31,790 nucleotides of DNA from Phallusia fumigata. Its lineage: Eukaryota; Chordata; Ascidiacea; Phlebobranchia; Ascidiidae. Positions within the stretch are counted from its first letter, which is position 1; the number at the start of each line of letters is the position of its first letter. The position numbers and the translations under genes are program-made. Location of the stretch: contig QXVZ01017565.1 in NCBI GenBank assembly GCA_008931825.1, forward strand, positions 1 to 31,790, given 5' to 3'. Shown here piece after piece: positions 14,486 to 25,819 of the stretch. The notes beneath the pieces were generated by a model. The model saw only the letters and a program-made list of their open reading frames with translations. It had not been told where the DNA came from and ran no database searches.

Positions 14486-15199
14486 TGTTAGGTCGCGACG
14501 TGTGTCGCAATACTGTGGTGTTTTTAACTGGTCATCGTGGCCATATTGGTCTGGTTTGCTCGACGCTAGACAACGCTCGGTGCTGTAGCCGCTGCAAGTT
14601 GTCTTCAGGGGGTTTCCCTGCTTCGAATCTCGAAGCGTTGTTTTTACCCCCCCCTCCCCCCAAAAAAAACTGGGTATTATAATGCACCTGAAATGTCAAC
14701 CGAAACCCTGAGTTAAAAAATGCGATATTCACTAGGGTACGTGATCACTCACGCAGCTATATGACCTGTGTTCGAGAAAGTTGACNCGGAAATAAAGCGA
14801 CTTATACTGGTGCCAGCTTTAATTGTGAAAGAAACAGGGGACCAATTTTAGGTCGCAACGTGTGTCGCAATACTGTGGTGTTTTGAACTGGTCATCGTGG
14901 CCATATTGGTCTAGTTGGCTCGTCGCTAGACAGCGCTCGGTGCTGCAGCCACTGCAAGTTGTCTTCAGGGGGTTTCCCTGCTTCGAACCTTATTTTAAAA
15001 AAACTGGAGTGAGTGTGTGATAGTTGTAAGTATTGTTTTGGTTTGGAGGCAGCGTTGTTTTTATCCCCCCTCCCCCCGAAAAAATTGGGTATTATAATGC
15101 ACCTGAAATGTCAACCGAAACCCTGAGTTAAAAATGCGATATTCATTAGGGTACGTGAACGTGATCACGCAGCTATGACCTGTATTCGAGAAAGTTGAC
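14427..15199. repeat. Diverged flanks around a single N at 14786
   Basis: 14427..14785 and 14787..15199 are colinear with substitutions, and the right copy has about 50 extra bases near 14990-15045. Both contain a C-rich then A-rich tract (about 14647-14669 and 15066-15084). Two alleles placed in tandem is the likely cause. No coding function was recognised. Confidence 0.8.
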
Positions 15200-16644
15200 C
15201 AGGCCCCACTAAATGTTTGACAGTCAGTCAGTTTTTATTTTAACGTTTTTGACTTGAGATCGTTTTTACACAAAGTTTAGTCGATGTTATGAAAGCCACA
15301 AGGTTTATGAGTTTTAACATAATACAGATGTGTAATTTTTTGAAGTTAAACGAAGCCATGCTTATACGCCAAGAGTTATTCTGTTTGAAGTTTTGCAGCA
15401 CATAAAACAATATTTGTTGACAATGGATTCCATAACTTCTGCAGTGAATGAATGTGACATTTGATTGGATCAATTAAGCACCACAGTAACTTGTAGTTAA
15501 CGGGTAGCATCAATCTAGACCCTTAAGATAAAAACAATCAAAAAAGAAACAAGCACGAAAAGAAAGTCTCTAAGATAAGATCATTTCTGTGGCTCTTACT
15601 AATTATACACTTACCATGTGAAAATTTTTTTGGAGTTAACAATGTGAAAAGAAGGAAGCTTTTAAAGAAGTGTGTCAAACTACTTTTGCCAATTAAAAAG
15701 AACCATTGTGTTGCAATTGGAATTATGACTCTACCAGGTATTATGTTTTGTGCTTTTGAAATAGAAACCAGATTTACAATGTTTGTATTGTCAACAGGGC
15801 TATTGCAGACAAATATCTTACAACAATCTAAGATAAAATAAGAGAAAGAGTAAAAAATGCATTACTTAGGAAATAGTAAAAAAATTTTAAACACATTTCA
15901 TCTTTTCAAGTAAGAAAAATCTTAGATATAATGTAGGTAGGGCAACATTGACTGCTAAGCAATCACAGATAAACTTTAATGTTTAGAGAAACTGAAGATC
16001 AGTTCAAAAACACTTTGAATAAATTTTGTTGCTGTTTAGTGGTAGGCAAACAATTACACCAAAACAAAACTTGCTTTAGTGCTGGCAAAGTACTGTCATT
16101 GTGTTCATATCATTTCAAAAGCAGTTGCCTTTAAGCCTGGAAATTGTTGGTTTTGTTTACTGTTATAGGAGACTTTTCATTTCTATTAAGAGTAAACAAA
16201 GTACCATGTAAATGTTAGCTCAGGATGCACAGGACCTAAGTAAACATACACTGTTGAACTGCCACAAAGTGTTATTTACCAACTCTTGTGAAATGGTCTT
16301 GCAAACAAGTCAGAGGCAAGGATAATGTAACATGGATTGATAAACTAGACTGTGTTTTTCCATCCTTAGGCACTACATTTTAGGTTTATTATGTGGGAAT
16401 GGAAAGTGTGAAAGCTTTTAGAGCAAGAACATAATTACCTAGTTAATTCATTCAGGTTAATACAGTTTTCACTAACCAACTTGTTATTGGGTGTGTTGAA
16501 AAGTTTTTTGTAATATTTCATGTTTTAAAAAAGCAAATATGGAAAAGGGCAAAGTATTTATTGATGTATTGTATTATGTAGTATTCAAATTGGGACAACA
16601 AACTGTATATTTCTGTGTATATTTGTTATAATAAGCCGCTCAAT
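15200..16644. other. Intergenic region upstream of kelch gene
   Basis: AT-rich with no splice-supported exons on either strand. The last part should hold the promoter of the kelch gene, but no TATA box in a convincing position was seen. An acceptor-like TATAATAAG sits 9 nt before the kelch start codon, so a 5' UTR intron or trans-splice site is possible. Confidence 0.45.
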
Positions 16645-19600
16645 ATGGGAACCACTGACAATGATATAATGAGGCATCAAGCTTGGCTTGGAGACCAACT
16701 TAATAAGTAAGTTTTATTAAAACCATCTCTTCCATAATTTTTTTTCATTTACATGTTGTGTCTAATTACAGGCATAAATTATAGTAAGTTCTTGTTGCCA
16801 TTAAATGTTAAATCTAATATGCAAAAAATAAAGAATCCAATTTTTGCCAAATTAGCACAATAATGAAAAAAAGCTTTCCAGCAAGCTTGACCACTTGATT
16901 AATAGCAGTGTTTGCTACTGAGAATAGCAGTGGCCCCCTTGCCTTTCAGTAATCCGTAGTTTAGTGCTAAGGTTGGTTTTGTCTTACAAAATGGTACTGT
17001 GTTGTTACCATAGGGATAGAAAAGCTCAGGAGTCTGCATGTGACTTGGTACTTCAATCAGGAGAAAAAAAAATTTTTGTCCACAAAAGTGTGATGATGGT
17101 TGTTTCAAATTTTTTCAAAAAGATGTTGACTGTTGAGGTATGTTTCAAATAGTCCATATTAAATCCACTTTGTAAAAGAGAAACTCAAATCTGCTTTGTG
17201 AACATTAAACCGTCATAGGGCAGAAACTTAAAACGGTTTGTACTCTCTTTCTCTGAAGGGAACACATTGTTTTCAATCTTCTGCCAAATTGAATTAAATT
17301 TTCACAGCTGGTAGATATTGTTATTGATGGTGTATCATGAAATATGATCCATTAGGCCCTGTGGTGCCCCACTCCCTGTTGAAGAGTAAAACGTTTCAAT
17401 ATGCAAATGAGCAACACAAACATGGGGTTCTGTCCTTTTCTCATGTGAAAAAATAAAAAACAAGCTCAAAATTGGATGAAATTTTGACAGATTTTGTTTA
17501 GTAAACTAAAACAGCATGTTTTATTTGAGGTACCTTAAATTTGTAACGTATGTTTACCATTTTTTCCAAATTTACCATCTAGTAAAACACATAATTAATA
17601 TTATTCAATGTGTGAGGTCCCATGTGTTTCTGCGTGCAGAAACAATCATGCAACAGACAGTTTTTTTGTAATATGGGACCAAGTAAAAAAAATTAGTGAA
17701 TATATATAGGTATTCTCCTTTGTTGAGTGGTAGTGTATGTGGAATGACAATATGGTAAATGCCACCATTTTAGATTTAGAATGTTGTTTTAAATGTGCAG
17801 CAACCTTGCATTGGTATGTTTGTTGGTTTAAATCTGGCTTAGCTGACTATTATAATTAAATGCGCTGCAGTTGACACTATTGGTATATTTTCAGCTTTCT
17901 AAGTTAAAACTTTAAAAAATTATTTAAAAATAACTCTTGGAGCTTGAAGCATCACTGGTTGAGATTAATTTTATAACCTCATCTTTTGACCTGAGAGCTG
18001 AACATGACTGGTGAATTTTACCATCTGACAATTTTACAGATGAAAGAAAAATATGAGGGCATTGTGGACATTAATCATATTCCTCCTCAGCGACTTGCAA
18101 ATATTGTTGAATTTGTTTATTCTGGAAGAATAAACATTGAACAGGAAAACATGTTAGATGTCTTGGAGGATGCAGAATACACTGAAATAGAAGGTTTCTG
18201 CTAAGAAGTTTGACCAGTGGTACTTTAGGCTTATAGTTTTTTGACATATAAAAAATGTGTTTTTTAAAGTGCTAAAAGATCGCTGTAGCACATTCATCCT
18301 TGAGGTTGTTTCTGTTGACAATTGTCTTAAACTACGAGCCTATGCCAAGAGATACAATCTCGATCAGGTATATCATAAATCGAATGAGGTGATTGCTGAG
18401 AGCTTTTCAACAGTTTTGAAACAAGAAGATTTCAAGCAACTTGATGTTGGTGATGTGTCAGCGATCATCAAACCTAAAAAAGTCTTACCAGTAGGTTACC
18501 TGTGATGTAATTTAACATGTGATCCCTATTTTTACGACAAATTGTGAAACACAATTCCGATTTGGGATAATGCAAAGCATGATTTTACAAGCAAGCCTTG
18601 TTTTTATCCACACCTTTGTTTTAGCTTTGTTTACTCTCTCGGAGATTTACTGTGTATGAAAAATGCTGACAGCATAAAAGTGATTTGCAGACTTACATTT
18701 GATATGTTGTTAATAATATGTTAACTATACCTTATATTAAGCAACATGCAGAGGCTGTTTTTACTGGAATTTTGGAATGGGTTAATCATAATCCTCTTCA
18801 TCGCGAGGAATTGTTTGTAAACCTTTTTTCACAGCTTGATCTCTCAGTATTGACTCCCACTTTTTTGGCAAAAATTTCAAAGCAGGTGACCATTTTAGTC
18901 TTTTTGTGAAGTTGTTTAACTGTTACGACAATTGTGTGGATTTACATAGAATTTGGTGAGGAAAAATGCTGTTTGCTCAAACATACTGCTTGATGTTTAT
19001 GTAGAAAGTTCCCAATTTTCTGGCACAGGTAAGAATGTTACGTGAAATGGGGTGTTGCTGTAGTACAACTTTGTTAATCTTTTTTCAGACAAATTGCTTG
19101 TAGTTGGTGGTGAAGGCACAGAGAGAGAATGTGTTGCTTATGACATAGTAACTGCCAGAAAAAAGATGTTTCCTGTAAGTTTGTCGGGTTAATTCATCAA
19201 ATTTTGTTTGTTGTTTTGTTAAATTTTAACCTATTATGTGTTTAACAATTTAAATTAATTAAATTTGTTTTGTCACTGCAATAAGAGGGCATTTTTCTAC
19301 TGAATTGGGGCATTTCTCTACAGAGTATGATGATGAAACATTTAGATGTTCTCAACAGAATGAAAGCATTTGGCTGGCATGCTAAAGCATGTAATCTTAT
19401 TACTGTAGAAACTGAACTATAGGAGATGTGGAGCATCATTGAGCAGAGTGGGAAGGAAAGTTTATGTTGTAGGAGGTGCTGAATTTACAGATGGCCAGAA
19501 TCCTAACAAAAGCATTGAAATGTTGGATTTAAATAATCCATCGAGATGGACTACATTGCCAGACATGGAAGAGGCTCATGATGAATGTGGATCTGCAGTA

Positions 19601-22600
19601 ATTGAAGGTGTGCAAAAATACATGTTTCTCTCTGGTTTAGTTGACTGCTTATTTTAATGTGATGAGTGTTAAAAATACTATTTGTTTTGGTATTAAATTG
19701 TAAATAAACAATAACTAAGATTGAGAAAACAAACATTAAAGAAAAACATTAGGACAAAATATGTCAACGTAACCTATGTCTGGAGGGTGCAATGTTGATT
19801 GTAGGTAAAATATATGTTACTGGTGGATACAATGAAGTACCTTTGTCAAGTTGTGAAAAGTTTGACATTGTCAACAACAAATGGACTAACATCAGCAGTA
19901 TGTTGCGTGCGAGATATGGTCATGGAACTGTTGCTTATAAAGGTTTTGTTCAAAGAAGGTTTTTTATTCTGATTCTTATTTCTTATTGTTCCCATTTTAT
20001 TTATTTCTAGCATTTTTATGGGTCCCTCAACAGAAATTCAACAGTTATTAGAAATACCATTGTGGTACATTGATTTTTTTGACCCTATTAACAGTATTAA
20101 CAATTACATGTGCATTGGGGGGCATCCATGTTTCAAAATGACATGAAAAGTAGGGACCCAATGTAATGTAGATGTTAAACATGTATGTACATTGCAATAA
20201 CAGGAAGTGGGATACATGAAAAATATCTATTTAATGGTAAAAGTGTGACTGTGAAGTGTCGATGTGAAGAAATCAACCCTTTTAGGTTATGTGACAATTC
20301 AAGTTAAATTTCTTGTTTTACTGTTAATGATCTGTAAATTAATTGTGCTTAATGATCTGTAAATTTAAAAAATCATAAGGTATTTTTGAAACAAATCAAT
20401 TCTGCATATATTGTAGATTCACTTTATTGCATTGGAGGTTTCGGCCTAGACTTTACATCGCTGAACTCCTGTGAAAGCTACAATGTAAAAACTGAAACAT
20501 GGACAGAAATTGCACCTCTTAAACATGTCAGAGGTTCTGTGGCAAGTGTTGTATTGCATGGAATGATCTATGTAATAGGTATATAAAGGTTTTATTGCCA
20601 ATACTATTTGTGGAGCTTAAACTAATATATTTATGGGTCCCCTTCCCTGAAGGGGACACATATTGTTTTCACTCTGTTTTTTCTTTTTTCTTTTTTTTTT
20701 CTTTTTTCTCCGCATGCAGCTTGTCCATGCACTTTTGACATGAAATGTTTGTTGGATTTGGATGAAACTTTCACAGCTGGTAGGTATGGTCATGGCGGTG
20801 TGTTATCCGTTTCGATTGACCCATGGCCCCAAGGGTTACCCCACTAGACCCTGAAATGGTGAAATATTCCATGCACATTGTCTACGCACTTTTGATGTGA
20901 AATGTTTGGTGGATTTGGATGAAACTTTCACAGCTGGAAGATATGGGCAAGGTGGTGTGTCATTAGTTTCGGTTAACCCCACAGACCCGGTGGTTACCCC
21001 ACTAGCCCCCTAAAATGGGTCAAATTATTAAACGATGTCCAAATTTGTTGAAATTCACACAGTTTGTAGAACATGCCATTGTGGTGTATCGATTTTATTT
21101 TTTTAACCCATAACCCCAGCAGTTACCCCGCTAGCCCTCTAAAATGGGTTAAATTATTAAACAACGTTCGAATTGGATAAAATTTTCACAGTTTGCACTG
21201 ATTGCTTTGTTTATATACCTATAGCCTGGACATATCCAGAAAAATGCACAATGTACAACTTTGCATGTGTGGGGACCCATGCGTTTCTGCCAGCAGAAAC
21301 AATCATGTCATAAATAGCGCTGGTAACTATAAGACCCAATGTAATATAATGTGGGGAATATATCCTCTTTTAATATCGGGTAATAGTGTATGTAGAATGT
21401 CTATATATGGTAAGCCACCCTTCTAGTTTTAAATTAAAGTACTACGCACATAATAAAATTTGTCATACCATGCGTATGACTGTGATTTATAAGGTTTAAA
21501 TACAATTCCATGCATTACTATTCTAGGGCATGATGGTGATGCAGATGATGCCGGTTTAGCATTTACAGAAAGATTCAAAGTCGAAAATAATCAGTGGGAA
21601 ACTGTTTCAGGAATGCAGCATTTCTGTGATCGACCTGCAGCCTCTGTAATGGGCAACAAGATCTATATTGTTGGAGAGTAAGTAAGCCCCTAACTGTTTA
21701 AAGCTATCCCCTTATAAATAATTTCTGCTTTTAATGTCTTTTTTACAAACAGCATTGATCAGCGTTTCTAATTTTCTTCTTTCTCTTTTGTCCCCTGCAG
21801 GTTTGTCCATCCACGTTTGGAATGAAATGCTTGACTAGTTTAAATGAAATTTTGATAGGTGGTAGATATGGACAAATGTGCCATCTGTTTTGTTTTCAAA
21901 GCTTCAGTGGCCATCGGAGCAAACTGTTTTTTATTCTCATATGCAGCACAAATTAAAAGTTTCCCTGCATGAAGTATTACAAGTTAAGTTATATAAACTG
22001 TTTCTTTAACTAAAGCTATACTTTGGGGTTGTTACTAGTTTGGAGACCTCAAAGCCTTAGTGTTTGCCATGAAGCATCCTCCAGTGGTCAAGTTTTTATT
22101 ACACTTTAGTTTGGGTCATTGTGGTTTGGTTTTTGATTCATTTTACCCAATATCCCTGGAAATTTATTTGCTAGCCCTCTAAAATGGAAATTATTTACTA
22201 ACGTCAGAACTAGATGGTATCGGGACAGTTTGTAGAACATGCCATTATGGTGCACCGATTACTTTGTCTAACCCTAAAGCCCAACATGTATCTAGATAAA
22301 GGTATAATTTACAATTTTGCACATGTTGCAACTGATAGATTTCTGCCAGCAGAAGCTAACATGCTATAAAAAGCTTGGTTAACTGTGGGACCCACTGTTA
22401 TAACTGGAGTGTATAATGTCATTTTAAATTGGGCAATGGTGTATTTTGAATTGCAATATGGTGAAAGCTACCCTTCTAGTTCAAAATGTGATAATAGGCT
22501 ACCATATTTCTAACTAATGTTGGTTTTAAGGTTATATACTTGATAGGCCCATTCGCAACACGGTTCTTTGTAGCTTTATGCATAAGGCTGAAATATGTCT

Positions 22601-23135
22601 TGCCTGGCGTAGACACAAAACCTATTTAAAATTGTGTAATAAACTGTCAGGTAAAATGATTCATCTTGGGTAATCAGCCGAGTGGAGTCAGCACTTATTA
22701 AAGCAGCTTTTCATGGCTAAGTTAAAAGCTATGCCCGACTTTTGCTTTAGTCTATGTCAAGATTATTATCGATGTTGTCCAGTTGCCCAAATGCCAGCAG
22801 TGCAGTATACATGTGGAGTGCGGATTGGGCATTTTTCCTTCCCATCATTTTGCAAGGACAAATTCAAGACAAATTTAGCACACAACTGAAAAATATGCTC
22901 TTTTCTTAGATAAAATTAGTGTGGTTGTTAAGACATTAATATGGCAAATAAGTACAAAATGGTAACCCTGGTTTTTTGTGTGGAAAATAAGAGTGTTTTC
23001 TTTTTAAGTTTTGAACGGCTGAAGGATGAGGAAAGCGTGGATTTGGTTGAGATTTACGACGCAACCACAGATGAATGGACCGCACGTTTTAATATTGTGA
23101 CTTCAGTGTTTGCCGCTACTACTATAGACATATAG
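16645..23135 (+). CDS. BTB-BACK-kelch (KLHL-type) protein, complete
   Basis: Thirteen exons join in frame to 562 residues: 16645..16706, 17014..17137, 18040..18193, 18270..18490, 18742..18885, 18950..19028, 19089..19174, 19324..19390, 19434..19607, 19805..19942, 20417..20578, 21527..21677, 23009..23135. BTB spans about residues 10-120 (CDLVLQSGEKKIFVHKSV, MKEKYEG, EFVYSGRI), BACK about 121-260 (NCLKLRAYAKRYNL, EAVFTGILEWVNH), and six kelch repeats 262-562, seen as LLVVGG, VYVVGG, IYVTGG, LYCIGG, IYVIGH and IYIVGE, with Trp-bearing strands such as NNKWTNISSM. The last two repeats lack the double Gly. Proteins of this plan usually act as substrate adaptors binding CUL3 through BTB-BACK, with the propeller choosing the target; the specific KLHL orthologue and substrate are not recognised. 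Length is usual for the family. The exon 8/9 join needs a 43-nt intron with a GAG acceptor, or else a frameshift is present. Confidence 0.93.
17138..18039 (+). other. Kelch intron 2 with interspersed repeat fragment
   Basis: A 902-bp intron. About 17241-17790 is related to sequence in introns 11 and 12 (shared TTTCACAGCTGGTAGATAT, ACACATTGTTTTCA and a late GTAGTGTATGT block). It contains a perfect 8-bp-arm hairpin at 17626..17643 (GTTTCTGC / GCAGAAAC, 2-nt loop). Confidence 0.7.
20045..20170 (+). repeat. Kelch intron 10 repeat fragment
   Basis: A short piece matching the middle part of the intron 11 repeat (ACCATTGTGGTACATTGATT compared with GCCATTGTGGTGTATCGATT), followed by the shared GACCCAATGTAAT. 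Confidence 0.55.
20636..21430 (+). repeat. Kelch intron 11 repeat, longest copy
   Basis: The longest copy of the intronic repeat family. It contains a C/T-rich tract (about 20664-20710), then tandem subunits of about 160 bp starting near 20722 and 20881 (GATGAAACTTTCACAGCTGG in each), then ACCCCACTAG/CTAAAATGGGT blocks, and the 8-bp-arm hairpin at 21283..21300. No open frame or transposase was seen, so it is a nonautonomous or unclassified element. Confidence 0.7.
21770..22490 (+). repeat. Kelch intron 12 repeat copy
   Basis: Related to the intron 11 copy: TTTGTCCATCCACGTTTGG near the start, GCTAGCCCTCTAAAATGG, AGTTTGTAGAACATGCCATT, a degenerate hairpin ATTTCTGCCAGCAGAAG near 22339, and the same GGTGAAAGCTACCCTTCTAG end. 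It is more diverged than the intron 11 copy. The rest of the 1331-bp intron holds nothing recognised. Confidence 0.65.
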
Positions 23136-24304
23136 AGTCATGGTGATCGTTGAAATGTTTTTTTGAAACAAATTTAATTTGGTTAAGATAAGATTTATGT
23201 TCGATTTAATCGTCAAACGCACAACAACCGTTAATGCATATGATGTTTGTTTGTTTCATTTTTATATTCGATCGGCGGAATCACCCCTGAATTACTCGAA
23301 TGGTTGTGGGCCATGGCCCCTCCCAAATTTCGAAATTGTACATTGAAGCAGCCTACTCCTGGAAAAGATATCGGGCTAATTTTTGACGTGCGCATATTTT
23401 AAATGTATGTAGTACAACTATTTGGCTTTTAATCTACTTTTAGAGGCTTTATCATGGTCTTGCACTTTTAAATGTTTTGTACTGTAGTTTGATCTACTTT
23501 TAGAGGCATTTTCGTGGTTTTGCATTTTTAAATGTTTTGTACTGTAATTTGTGCACAACATAATATAAGGTAGTCTATGTGTAATTTACATTAGACGAAA
23601 CCACCTAAACCAGCAGTGTATACAAGGTTTGTGCTATTTTCCATTTATTGTGACTTCAAGTGCACCGAAACTTGTTTAGCAGCGAAAACCGCTAACCCCG
23701 CTAACCCCTTGTAATTTGGGCATTACAATTTCCCTTGATAATTGTAAAATACGCCTGAACTTCATTTATTTTCAACATGGTTTATATCTTCAGCTGCACC
23801 TAGTCTCTTACCGGTTTTGGAAAACTTTTTATTGATTTATCAGGTTTATGTAAGAAGCTTTTTTAATCGCACAGTTGCCTTCACTGCTCGATAGGGCCAA
23901 AAGCTGATAGAGACGGCGACACAGCATTTGTTTTGTCGTCGGCCAACATCCGGTATGTAAGTAAGTTTGCTTGTACTTTAAGTTGCAATCTCATTTGGAT
24001 GAATATAAGTTTTATGTAATATATTTGGATAAAATTAGCAAAACGGAAGCTTGTTTGTGTTTTGCGGGGTGTCTGTAACCAAAAGGAAAAACTTCAATGT
24101 TTAGCGTTTAATAAAGTATACATCGCTTTACGCGCAAGTTCACAGGTAACCTATTGTGATTCTGGTTTCTCTTTTAGAGGAGTTAAAGCAATGACACATG
24201 TCAAGTCTGGCTGTATGCACTGTTGCGACCACGTACTAACAGTGTAGCGTCGTCTGGCGACAAGCATTTCAGCACAACTCGACTAGTCAATTGCAACACA
24301 AGTC
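23136..24304. other. Kelch 3' flank, no gene seen
   Basis: AT-rich downstream sequence. I see no canonical AATAAA close after the stop codon. It holds the 60-bp tandem repeat listed separately; nothing else is recognised. Confidence 0.45.
23431..23550. repeat. Two-copy 60-bp tandem repeat
   Basis: Units 23431..23490 and 23491..23550 share ATCTACTTTTAGAGGC and AAATGTTTTGTACTGTA with a handful of substitutions. This is a local tandem duplication with no coding potential. Confidence 0.9.
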
Positions 24305-24369
24305 GCGACCTAAACTAGGTCGCCGGTTTTGCACAACATGGTCGCAACTTGACCTGATCAGAAGGTCAA
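24305..24369. promoter_or_regulatory. Two everted AGGTC palindromes upstream of a TATA box
   Basis: GCGACCT-aaact-AGGTCGC at 24305..24323 and TTGACCT-gatcaga-AGGTCAA at 24349..24369 are perfect inverted repeats of 7 bases per arm. The second contains consensus AGGTCA half-sites in everted order, a known nuclear-receptor arrangement, though with a 7-base spacer. Function is inferred from position, about 40-110 bp before the TATA element at 24413. Confidence 0.45.
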
Positions 24370-24412
24370 TCAGAGATGCCGCCTTCGTCGCAGTAACACC
24401 CCCTTCTACCTA

Positions 24413-24420
24413 TATATAAA
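24413..24420 (+). promoter_or_regulatory. Candidate TATA box
   Basis: TATATAAA follows a locally GC-richer stretch with palindromes. No coding exon was recognised in the next 1 kb, so any transcript would be noncoding or have a distant first coding exon. Two similar pieces (GAAGCTAGGCTGCGACA, then GAAGCTAGGTTGCGACA) follow near 24488 and 24527. Confidence 0.35.
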
Positions 24421-25819
24421 CTTCCGGTTAAACGCCATTTGTGCTAAAAATTAGACCAGGGAACAGCTAGATAAACCAGAGAACTAGGAAGCTAGGCTGC
24501 GACATTTGGACATGCAAAATATCAAGGAAGCTAGGTTGCGACACTCGGTTAGGCAACTGTAAATTTAGATATCACCCGATTTAATTAGATAGAGGTTGGC
24601 CATCAGGTTTTTACGTCGTTAGCCTGTTTCTACATTAATTACTGAAGACCGTTATTGTTTTTAACGATCGTCTATTTGAATAAGCTGTTAATTGCAATTA
24701 AACTTTGCAAAATATTCTTATTCTGAAATCTTAACAAATCAATGTGACAAACGGAATAAGCGTATGGATTTGAATGCCGGAGATTCTCCTCTAATGTTAT
24801 AATACAACGGTAAAGACTATAAGCACGTTATGACACCACATACCAATTGGCCATATAACCGAATTAGGTGGCAGCATTTTGAAGATCTTACTCGCACCCT
24901 GCACACTACAGTAACATGTTCTTCGCTGTAACGGTTTTAACCACGGGCGCAAATCCCGGATAGATGTCCCGCCAAATTTTGATTGGGGAGTGGGACTTTC
25001 ATTAATCATTTGTCCTCCCCAATATTTTAATTCGATTGTTTCAAAAAAATGATACGGCTATATTTTAATAAATAAGGATGAAACTCACGTCTTGTTTAAT
25101 TATTAAAAGCTGGTTTGAAGCTTGTTTACGCTGGCATTAAAACGATTTTAGCACTTTTAAAATACTTTTGCAACAGTTAAGTCGCAAACAGTTTTGTTGA
25201 CTTTTTAAGGCTGTTTCAGCCGACAGTTAACCCGTTATTTGTGATGTAATTAAAAGTCTGTATTGTGACGTCATAATTTTTCGTCAATCGATGTGACGTC
25301 ATCTCAAAAAAATTCCTTACAAAATTAAAAGTCCCCACCAATAATTTCAATGAATTTATGCCACTGGTTTTACCAGCCATGTCGTGGCACCAATTGCTTT
25401 CCACCACTGCTGCATGTTGGGTACAGAACATATTTCGTACCTAGGATGTAGCATTTTATTCTTATTTTGACTTTATAACACAGGTCGGGACACTATGCGG
25501 TTACAAGATTTTTTTTGGAAGCCACTTACAGAATATTTAAGGAACAGGTAAATCAGACAAAACAATTTCGGAAGCATCTGATTGTAAATTACACGCTTTT
25601 GTGTCTTGTGTAGCTCCGTTTCGATACTTGCATACCAGTTACATATGTATTCTAATTTCAATTTAGTATCGCCTTGCGAAGCCAACGTAACGGTTTCACG
25701 TTTAACCAGCCAAAGGCATTGAGTGATGACCTCTTACAACCCAAGTTCTAGCTAGTTCCACTTCCATTTTATCTCCAGGTAAACAAGACAGACCAGAGTT
25801 TTACATGATCCATTTAACT
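24421..25819. other. Intergenic, no gene seen
   Basis: No splice-supported coding sequence on either strand. Minus-strand open frames of 60-71 codons have no recognised motif. The stretch contains the CRE pair at 25266..25301 and an SL-like 14-mer at 24671..24684. Confidence 0.4.
25266..25301. promoter_or_regulatory. Pair of perfect CRE palindromes
   Basis: TGACGTCA occurs at 25266..25273 and 25294..25301, both preceded by G. This is the established full binding site for CREB/ATF bZIP dimers. A third copy is at 4250..4257, in intron 8 of the protease. No promoter was recognised next to the pair. Confidence 0.4.

Noticed and set aside
14416..14682. 88-codon open frame beginning MHVTGNRAAYTG
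   Set aside because: It lies in N-flanked allelic duplications, is disrupted in the second copy and ends in C-rich low complexity.
15644..15841. 65-codon open frame starting without ATG
   Set aside because: The start is GTG, the sequence is AT-rich, and no acceptor, donor or family motif supports it.
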